Below, one piece after another: positions 24,801 to 34,900 of a DNA stretch of 64,000 bases. This DNA comes from Paramacrobiotus metropolitanus (Eukaryota > Tardigrada > Eutardigrada > Parachela > Macrobiotidae), in NCBI RefSeq assembly GCF_019649055.1, contig NW_026570268.1, positions 248,001 through 312,000 on the forward strand, written 5' to 3'. The notes under the pieces are model-generated. The model worked only from the letters and a program-made list of their open reading frames with translations, had not been told where the DNA came from and made no database searches. The position numbers were made by a program, and so were the translations under genes. Positions within the stretch are counted from its first letter, which is position 1, and each line of letters opens with the position of its first letter.

Positions 24801-27800
24801 CTAAAAAATCATATAGAAGTATGAAACAACTAGAGCAACCAAAGGAATAAGACCGAAAATCGCCCGGCTTTCTTCACGAATTCGACCAAACGTCCCTTCA
24901 CCTCTCGAACACATCCGGCGCAGAGCTTCCGCACTTTCAGGTCCAGCACACGACGGACCTGAAAGACTTGCCAGGCAGGCGCACCGGTGACCACAACCAG
25001 GTCTTTCTCGGGGAAGAACTGGACTTCCACACCGCGACACAGGCGGGCCAGCATAGCCTTCAGCCCATCCGAGTCACTTCCGGCCAGCCAGCTGTGGATG
25101 CTGCCGGGAGCTCGAAGCTGCACGTGAACAACGTGTATAGCCGGAATCTAAAAGTACGCGGCCGATGGTTGACGCATCTCGTAAACACGCATCGTTCCAG
25201 CTCACTGACCTGCTGAGCGAGGAGATCGAGAGCCTCTCCAAATCCGAGAGGATTCCCGTACAGGGTAACCGCATCACTGTCAGGCGACGTCGGTAATTTA
25301 ACCGAAATCCCAGTCTTCTCGTGTACCCGGTGCAGGTACTTTCCGTCCGATCCCCGCAGATCGCGGTGGCAGGCGCGAGAAAGGTGCATCACGATCTCCT
25401 CATTGTCAGTGGGTTGCTGCGCGGAGAAGGGGGACATCTGCTGCGAGACTCGACACTCCAATTGTGGCGATACTGGAGACGTCGTCATCACCTGCGTGGA
25501 CTGGCCGGTGCCACTCGGGATGGTTCTCTTTGAACCGCTGCCATCCCGCAGTTCAATCGTCACGACTCCGTCTGCGTAGGTTAATAAGTAAGTTACTTGT
25601 GACCGAATTGGTGCAAACCAAAGCAACTTTCGCTGTTCCGCACTCCCGTATACAGTATATTTTTTTGCATATACTGTTTTGAAGCCAAAGAAGCCATGTA
25701 CATCTTTATACTGTTTTGAAGCAAAAGAATTTGTATACATAGGTATAAAATCCGTTTGCGAGCGCAACATCCGATTGTAAAGTTATGGTTGAATCAGAAT
25801 TCCAAAAAGTTTAAAAGCATTCAGGCGTGCCAATAGTATAATTATAAACCGACACTTTGCATCCAATTACGATGAATATTTACAAAATGTCAGTAAAGTA
25901 AAAAAGTAAAAGTTACCGAGATACGGCGACGTAAAGTACAAAACTGACATGCAAAGGGGATGCAGCAAAGTAAAATTAAAAAGTAAACGTAAACCAGATA
26001 CTGCTATGTAAAGTACAAAACTGACATGCAAAGGAGATGCAAATAACTTTTAAACCGGATGTTGCGCGCGCAAACGGATTTTATGCCTACGCATGCAGAT
26101 TTTTTGGCTACAAAGTATCATAAAGCAATGCAAAAAATTGTTTGGGAGAGCACGATAACGAAAGTTTCCGTCAATGTACATGAATTTGGTGCTGCGTACT
26201 GGGCCAAATCCCTTAACGCAGTAGGGAAAGTAAAAAGAAATCCAAGAAATAAAAACTTACCAGCTTCTTCCGTCGCGGGACTTTGAGAGGCGGAAGGCGT
26301 TGTCCCAGAGGACCCCGTGATGGGCGACATCAGAGAGCCCTTCCTGAAGAGGTGTTTTTTGAACCGGTTGGCATCCGGGTCTACACAGAACAGGTTCATT
26401 TCCCTTAGCAGTGCCGCAAAACTGTCTTCAGATTCACTGCTCAAAGGTGACGACAGAGACAACGGCTGCACTTGCGCCAGCGGCGGACTGTGCACTGTTT
26501 GCGGCAGTTCACTGTCGCTGGCAGGGGACTCCAAGTGCGGTCCACTGGGTGACTGCCCGCTGACCAGTTGTGCCCCATCGGGTGGCCGCACTGGCGTACT
26601 CATTGGGATGTGGCTGTTCTCCGGATCACAGGGAGTTCTGACGTAAAACAGCATATAAGCCTTCTGCTTCAAAACCGTTCGCTTATCCGCCGGCGACACC
26701 TGCAAAACAATAAACGGTTTTAGAAAAACATTTATTTTTAATCGTCAATTAATCGCTTTAATACCTCTGCATCATTGCAGCAGAACCATGATTTTCCGTC
26801 GATGGTAACATAGGAAAAGTAGTGACCGGAATCCAAAGATGCACCGCGATGCACGAGCACCGCATACAGCTGATATATGACGTCGGAAGCATCATTGGGG
26901 TCACTCATAAACGGGCGCAAATTGAGCCGCTCTGGGAACGCGACAGCCTTATCAACCTTGGATAACGACATCCCGGTATCCAGATATCGCTTGAACAGCA
27001 CCGTCAGGATGTTGGGTGGTACCTGTATCGTGAGCTGCTTGGTTGAGCGAGTCAACTTTCCACACAGTTCGCAATAGTAGAGGTTGTCCGGCGATGTCAA
27101 CTCCTCGCGCTGGGTGTGGATGTGCAGCGCGTCCTCCAGGTGATTGACCGTCTCCCCAATCGCAAGCTGAATGTCCCAGAAGAGCTCCAACGTATCGAAG
27201 GTGTGCTTACACCCCTTGCAATGGACGCTGGACTGAGATACACCGTGGAATATCCAACCCGGCATGGTTGTTTCGACACCATCCACGGTGTCCGGATCTT
27301 GGTGTCCCGACGCTGCAAGCACCATGGCATTCATCACAAAGTGAAGAAATTGGTGTGCGTCATGCTGTCGGCCATCGGAATGCTCTTCCGCAAACACTGT
27401 CGCAATATAAATAACATCAATCACAACAGGAGCAACATCAGTTTTTGTATTTAATAAAAACTGATAAAGAAGCAAAAACAAAACTAAGACTTATTCTTGA
27501 GGAAACACATTTCAGATTTGTAAAGTCGGATAAAAAGAAGTTTCTTACGAGAAAGATTCTCAATGATCACTTTAGGTTCCAGCGCATCCATCGGGGAGGC
27601 GCGCAACACGGACAGTAGCAACTCTTGAAGCTTGCACGTGAGACAAAAGCCCGAGCCTTTGATATGACCTGCAAGCCAGAGTAATATTGCAGAAATATTA
27701 TGCCACACAACTATTGCAGAAAGTTCAAAGCCACCCACAGTGATGATTGTTCTTCACAAAGTAATTATACAATGGCGCTGTATGCGCAAGACATTGCAGT

Positions 27801-28419
27801 GTGGCATTGATAAAGCACGTCGTTTTGCTCGGATTCGTCAGTCCGCAGCCGACGGCCATGTCCGGATGCGGCCACTCCAAATCGATGGCAGGCGGCCACT
27901 CCAAATCATGAAGGCTGCCTTCCATAAGTTTCCCGGTGCTGGGCGTCGGTGATGTAGCCGGACTGGCCGGCGAGGCGGATTGTTCGGAGGAGCGTGCTGC
28001 AGGGTCGTGGGTGTTGGCAGAAGGGGGCACGAACAGCGGCTCACGGACAATCTCCGCCGGCAGCACCACACTGGTCAGCGTCGGCGCACCGGTCCGGATA
28101 TTGAGCTCGCTTGCGGGGGATTTGGGGGGCAGCTTCGTCTTGGTGGGCAATCCCAAGGGCGGCTGAACGACGCCGTCGGGGAGCACCGGGCCACCTGGTG
28201 AAATTACACGCTTATTGAAATCCCTAAAAACCGGCAGCTTTCGCAAATAATAATTTTACTTGTCGGCAGAGGAGCCAGCGTTAATCCCTCGTTGCTCGAC
28301 GGGAGCGTAACGGATAAAGGCGTCCGTACAGGCGAGTTAACCTCGCCAGATGTGCTCCGGACATTCCCCATAGCTGCGGTCTCGGCTGCGGCTTTCTTGC
28401 CGCAATCTTTACTGATCGG
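21818..28419 (-). CDS. Gene A: ubiquitin-specific protease with vigilin-like KH domains and C-terminal FLYWCH finger
   Basis: Exons: 28260-28419, 27739-28194, 27549-27668, 26765-27396, 26261-26699, 25210-25571, 24902-25147, 23913-24680, 23291-23845, 22689-22772, 21818-22237. From ATG 28371 the spliced length is 4,194 nt, an exact multiple of three (1,397 aa), with every junction in phase. The first ~100 residues are Pro/Ser-rich. The USP domain follows: Cys box GLTNPSKTTCFINATLQC, QHDAHQFL, two CxxC pairs, His box SGHYFSYV, WFCCND, AYMLFYVR. All catalytic residues are present, closest to the USP36/42 type. Then come KH-type blocks with GSDG and GQHG loops and vigilin-like FPG/FPQ strands, a basic linker, and FLYWCH (YEYLRD, WRC, C-x5-C, HWH). 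A likely role is deubiquitination directed to RNA or chromatin; that is inference. Confidence 0.85.
25848..26046. repeat. Relic of both satellites inside a gene A intron
   Basis: About 45 bp of the ~120-bp satellite (CACTTTGCATCCAATTACGA and on) run directly into two copies of the 77-bp satellite (GTAAAGTACAAAACTGACAT and GCAAAGGAGATGCA blocks). They sit in the intron between exons 26261-26699 and 25210-25571. Confidence 0.75.
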
Positions 28420-28987
28420 CTAAACGACAGACAAATCGTCAGGCAATTTCCACATGACAAGTCGCTAATATTTTGACAATTTAATTATAGGTAATTTATT
28501 TGCTTAATTAAAAAATAATGTTGTTACAGTTTCATGGCTGGATCAGTTACGGTAGTTGACAGTGTAATCGTAAAGTCATTTATTATCCTCTTTTATTGTA
28601 ATTTTGTGAACTACAAAATTCCGCGAAATTAAATTCCAAAAAATGTAAATTAAGCAACAAAATTATTCACTGATTATTAATTTAAGTACTTAAATAACGC
28701 ATTACAAAATGCTGTAATCCCAAATGAAATTCCACATGAAATTCGAAATTAAGCTCCAAATTAAATTCCAGCTAAATCTCAGATTAAATTACAAATTAAA
28801 ATACAAAAAAATTCCAAATCAAATCCCGAATTAAATTCAAATAAATTCCGAATTAAATCCCAGTAAAATCTCAAAATAAATTACAAATTAAATTACAAAA
28901 CAAATTCCAAATCAAATCTCGAATTAAATCCCCAATTACGTATATGACTCAAACGGCTTGTAATAAACATAAAGTCCCAGCCTGCAC
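28420..28987. other. AT-rich degenerate repeat between gene A and Mondo exons
   Basis: From 28725 to 28937 the sequence is a ragged run of AATTAAATTCCAAAT-like words of 10-20 bp, a decayed minisatellite. No bHLH-zipper exon of Mondo is found here. If the two genes are spliced together this is an intron, since the phases agree. Confidence 0.6.
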
Positions 28988-31900
28988 TTCCGGTACGACA
29001 ACCGCTTTGCTACTGGGCACAATGGGGTTCAATGGGCGGACCTGCGCACTGGTACTTCTGGTCTGCATGCCCGTCGGCGCCGCGCAGCCCGGCTGCACCA
29101 CACTGCCGCTGCTGGCCGAGATGGACCGGCCGAAGGTGTCCGGCGCCGCCGCCAGAACATTCGGCTGGATCAACGGGTCCCCGCCGGGCGTCGGGCTCAA
29201 TGTCGAGCTGTGCTGGATGTCCTCCCCACGCAGCGCCAACTCCGACAGATCGCTCGGCTGGTACAGCTGGACTGGGCGGAAGGTGTCTGGGGACAGCATG
29301 GCGTCCAGAGTGTCGCCGCTGTGCTGCGTCGTCGTCGGGGGCGGCGGGGCGTATGGCGGCGAGTCAGACATGTAGACGCTGGAGGCACCGGCCGCGGACT
29401 GAGTGCGGTAGCTGTTGGTGGTGGACCGATCAAAAGCCGGGGAGCTGAGGGGCAGCGCCAGCGAATGCTGTAAAAAAATCACGCGGACTAACCAAAACAA
29501 ACTAACAATAATTCAGAAAATTAATCTATTAATAACTACCCACGCCTAACAATAAGAATTAAATTAATCATAGTGTCACGTAATGATTTTTATATAGATA
29601 ATTGAGCGACAGCTCTGATTCACTTTTATGATTTTGCTACTGTTTACTGATTCATTTGAGCGATATGCTCACTCGTGCTATCTGATATTATTCTTTCCTA
29701 CTTGTTTGCCTACAAATACTGCTGTTCTTTACTTCTAATGCACGGATGCATGCATTCAGTACCACTTCCGACAGTACACTTTGTACTTCTACCTGATTTC
29801 TTTCCTAATAACAATTCCCTGCCTCGCATTGCCTTTCTGTTACCGTTAATGCATATTATCATATGTTAGCATACCGGCCGGTTTAGCCGTGCCGTGACCT
29901 TTAATTACTTTGCTCTGCCATAAATTATGTAACAAACTGGTCCGACGACTGAGAAGTACCTGTCGGTTACTTCAGCTGTCAGTTATTATTATTTTATTTT
30001 TTGTTTGTTTTTCTTAATGTACGATGACTTAATACGACGATACCATCACCGTTCACAGCGGCTGCCGCTGCCACTGCCGTTTGTACTACGCCGCATTCGA
30101 GCAGCGTGATTTTCCAGACGCTAGCAAGCCATAACCGGGAACTGATGTTCTCGCGCGCTTTCCGATTTTGTCGTTCGTTCGCAATACCAGGCTAGCATGT
30201 TCCGTCGTGAGTATACTTGACAACTGCCTTTTTAAAAAATTTAATGGCGATAATCCTAGTGCAGTACTTCTGATAACTTTGTTCTTATGTAAATGCTCGA
30301 GTTGTAAACAAAAGTGTCTCTTGAAAACGACTATATGGCGTGTGATATTGGTGCATCATCTGCTGATTCAGTTCTTAGAGATCTGCCTTCATAAAAATAA
30401 TTTGCACTGCGCTTTTAATTATCTCATAAAATTTCCGCCGAACTGTGCAGAGTTGAAAAATTGCAGTTTAAAAATGTTTCTTTTGTTTTCGAATTACCGG
30501 ATATTTCTCGATATGCCTGACCGTATTGTTTTTCATTTCAAGAACACTGTTCACTGATTGCGTCTTGAAACAAGAAAGATCATTCGTGTAACTGTTTTCT
30601 AATTTCGCTTTGCTGTTTCATGGTAAAAAAAAAGTTTTTACATTTCGAATATTCCCATGAAGGTTGATTGGATTAAATTTACGTCGATGCCGCATCAGTG
30701 CTTCCGAAAAGCGATAGCTCGATATTACAACAATCTTTACTTGACAGCATGTGTCGGTTACGATATTTCTGTTGGACAATCGAACTATCAGTTCTCTGCT
30801 TATGAAATTTAATAATTCGTTAGCAAGATGAATAGTTCGTTTCTGATGTTTTTGGTGACCTTTGTTTTCGAAAAAAAATATACTTCACTTTTGTTGTTTA
30901 GCGATTTGTGCCTTGATCTTATCCTGTCTTGACTCGTTGAGTCAGTAGATGTTTGCATGCCGGGGCTATGCCCTATTCACAATCTGGAACTGCCGAACCC
31001 AATTACACTTTTTCTCGTTGTTGGAAAATTTCAGAGATTTCTGGGCTTGTTTACTGATTAGCGATTGGATAAGAATATTCTTCGTTGACTAATACCGTTT
31101 CTTGTGACCAATCCCTAACCGAACCTAGTTCAACGTTCCTGGCCGTTCCTAAAATAACTTCGAATCTATCTGATTAATCAGACTTGCCGAACCTTATTAC
31201 TCAACGCTTTTCTTGGTTGTTAAATCTGCAGCTTTACTGAAATGAATCCGCCCAAAAGAACTGGTAATTACCCTCCTACTGTCCAGTCAAGAGAAGCAGA
31301 TCAAAGCTTGGTTGAGTCATTTCTGTTGGCCATGAAATCATCAGAAAAGCTTTGTACACGTCGGCATTCAGTTGCAGTCATGGACCACGAACTCCTCAAG
31401 GACTTAGTTCCATGTAGCCCGGTTGTCGATGTACTAGGACCCGTTACAGTTATTAAAACTCCGGTTTTGTTATCAATGGTTGCCAAAGTTAACAAATTTT
31501 TGAATGAGTACAGTTCTCTTTTAAATCAGCTTAATGCGCCGTCCAAGCCCAAACGTAAACGCGAAAGCCGTGCTTGTAACTACTGCCACAAGGTTGGTCA
31601 CCTTTATTCCGTATGTTATTTAAACCCAAATAGCCGTAATTACAGGCCTGTTGAAAAGGGTAAACGTAACACTACTAACGTTGGTGGTGCACGACGTCAA
31701 CAGTCTGCAAGCGGTGAGCATTCGGCCACGCAAGCCAGATCACCGTCCCGTTCGGCAAGTGCACCGGGACAGCCACGCTGATATTAATGAGGCTGTTGTA
31801 TATATGCTTGTATATATGCCAAGTTGTATTGAATTATTTACGAAACACTAAAAAAAATGTTTATGAGACTTTTCCGTTTCCAAATATCACTGTCCTGCCT

Positions 31901-34900
31901 TAATACTGCATGTGCATATGCGTTTAGTGCATCGTTTTGTAGGAATGTTATGACCGTCTAAAATGTAGTAAAAAAATAACCGTTTTGTTTTAGCTCTTTA
32001 ACTTTGTAACCTTTTATCCACTTTTAATCACTTATCATTTGATTTCCTAAAATGTTTGGCTCAAATCATTGACGGATCCGACCTAACGTACAACTGGTTT
32101 TTAAACTTACTGTATGAAGTTTTTTGTCAAAGAGGGGAAGGGATAAAAGCGACGTACTAGATTCTGCAATAATTATCTATCCAGGAAGAAGCACATCGGC
32201 GAATGAATTATCTGAAGCAATGCACGTGTGCTTTTTATGTTTTTGAAAATTTATTTCGAGGAAATATGTTTTTGATATTTTATTTTGGTTTAATGCACGT
32301 GTTTCTTTTTGTGTTTTTGGAATTTTTATTGTTGAACTGGCCAGAGAATAAATGACTCCGCAAAGCGACGGCACTGGATAGACACAACTAGTAGGTCAAG
32401 GTGACAGATTGGACGAACGTTGTGCCCAATGTACATACTTTATTCGCATAGCTGAAAACTACCAGAGTGCGAGTCTGGATTAACGTTTTTTATTATGCAA
32501 CAAAATTAATCACTGTGAACTCTAGAACTGCAGACTAGAATTTGCTTTGATTTAAATTAAATATTAATTAAAAGCTTCAAACCGTTGCGCTGTGGGTGCC
32601 GTATAGCTGTGAATAATCAGGTGCATACATGGTTAACGAAAAGGTTGACTTAGTGTTTGAAAAGAAAGTGCACGTTCTTTTTAAAACTTTAGTATCACCT
32701 AAGGGAAGAACTGCAGACTCGTCCGGAGAGCGTAGTGACCCAGCCGGTAAAATAATGAATTGTTGCATTTAATCAAAGGCAAAAGCCTCGGAGTCAAGTT
32801 AATGTTCGTTTAGTTGAAAAGAGTATACTCAGACCGGCGAAGCTATACCATGGACCGCAGTAAAAGTTGGCAGAATCTTAATGAATCCCCTGTGTAGTGA
32901 TAAAGTGCGAGTAGCGTCTACGCATAATGGTTTAATTTGGAATTTTGACAGCCCGAAACTTAAGAGTTTTCATAAACTCAGATTGGTTTATGTAAGGTTG
33001 AAAGAGCCAAAAAAAAGAGGATTCTAATCTTGGAACTCAATGAGTAATGCGTTTTTGATTGTCCGATATTCCTGATAATTGCGTGTTTGGAAAACTATAT
33101 TTTATTGCTTTTATTTGTACTCTTTCGAATGGGTATTTCTTTTCCAGGATGGTATTTGTATGTGTTCGTTAAGTGTTTTCTGCAGCATTGGTGTTCCGCG
33201 AAACGCGATGTTTTTGAAAAGCCTCCGAAATTCCTGCAGCCCGCCCGCAGACCTGAACCCTCATAGGCCCGTTATTATAAGACGATATAAAATTATACGC
33301 TCAAGACAAAAGCGTTAGCAAATGAAGTTGTGCAAAAATGACCCTTGTTGGAAATTTAAAAAAAAAAAAAAAAAATTTTAAAAAAAATTTACATGATCAT
33401 AACGGCGGATTGTGCCAGATGTATTTATTTTCTCGCAACTTGCTGAACTGAGTTTCGTTTCCCTTCAAAATGGCTCTTTGTAAATTTTAGGACTGCGCAG
33501 ACTGAGATTTACATTGATTCCAAACAAAAATAAGTTTATTTCAAACTTTTCATTTATGACTGAATATATTTCGTCATGGAAAATTTATTGCGAATCATAA
33601 CAGCTATCAAAATATTGCTGAAAGTGTAACGCTCCACCTGCCTTTGTGAAAATCATACAAAAGGCCGTAAAAATGAGAACGGCATTCGTTTAACGGAAAC
33701 AGAGTTGAGCTGTGAATTCGTCTTTTTAGTTAGCGCTTGTAAGTGTCATTCCAGGCAAATGCGTTCTGTGTGCAGCCTCCTTTGGGCCTGCACCACCTTG
33801 TAATCCACAAGCCTGATGTAAGCCGACCGGCTCAATTAGGCTTGGATCAACGCACTATTTTCTGCGCGGACACACCCGTGAACTCCCTCCAGCTGACCGA
33901 ATCGTTTCTCGCGTTGGACCGATTATCAACAACTGTGGTTGGACAGATACCGTTTGGATTCCACACGTGTTCCCCGACCTGTTCGTCTCTTTACGTCGTT
34001 TCCGTACTGCTATGGACGCTGGCCCCTTTGATAACGGAGGACCATTAACCAACAGCTCAGTATAATCGCTTAGCATTAGCCTTGTTTTACCGCTCATGTA
34101 AAGTCAGCCAGCAAATAAATTAAAATTTAAAAAATATTACCCTAAAAGTTCAAAAATATTCTATTTCATTTTGATTGTTCGTCTATTTTGCGTAATTAAT
34201 TGTTTGTTTATTTTGTTTTTTAATTAAATTTAAGTCAGGTTCTTGCATTATATATAGGTAGGTTTAAAATCGTCTGGATTATTGTACTAAATCTTCCCAA
34301 TATAAAAAAAAAATCGCTTTATTCTTGAAGAAAAAATTATGAAATAACACTGGTTTGGAAATTTTCTTCGCCACTTGTGTGATTTTAATTCGAATTTTAA
34401 AAAAAGTATCTAGGAGATAAACCCGGTTCTATCCTCGAAAACCCAGCGACATCGGGCTCGCTAACTGAAGCTTTAGGTCGCCGCATTTTATCAATCATTA
34501 CAGCCTTGAAGAGGTGACCGAGTGCTCATATCGATTGCCCTGCATTACAACCATGGTTAGAGCATAGTATTTTTGTATATAGATGGAAGTCAAACTTTTC
34601 TGAGGCAAAATTTAATTTTGAAATTAAAATAATTTACGAATATTCTGGTGCAGCTGTTTGTTTGCAGTGTCTACGCGAATCAAAATCGCTCACAGGCCTC
34701 ACGATTAACCCACTCCAGTCTAGAATCGATGTACAAAAACCTGTCTGAAACAGCAATACCATCTGCTGTGAAGTCTCTGCAAAAAAAAAAAAAACTTGTC
34801 TGCAACAGCATAAAATTGGCTGTAATGTCTCTGACCAAAACCTGTCAGCAACAGCACTGAAAATTGCTGTGAAAAAAAGAACAGAACAGAATTCCGTAAA

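Noticed and set aside
28988-29467. Exon of gene A rather than Mondo
   Set aside because: Phase allows both, but the Ser/Pro-rich composition and the strict phase chain from the upstream Mondo exons favour Mondo; kept as a finding instead.
29675-29869. 64-codon ORF repeated exactly at 35624-35818
   Set aside because: It lies within the two LTRs; the exact repeat reflects LTR identity, not a gene family.
33743-34097. Overlapping ORFs inside the LTR element as pol remnants
   Set aside because: No protease, reverse transcriptase, RNase H or integrase motif is visible.
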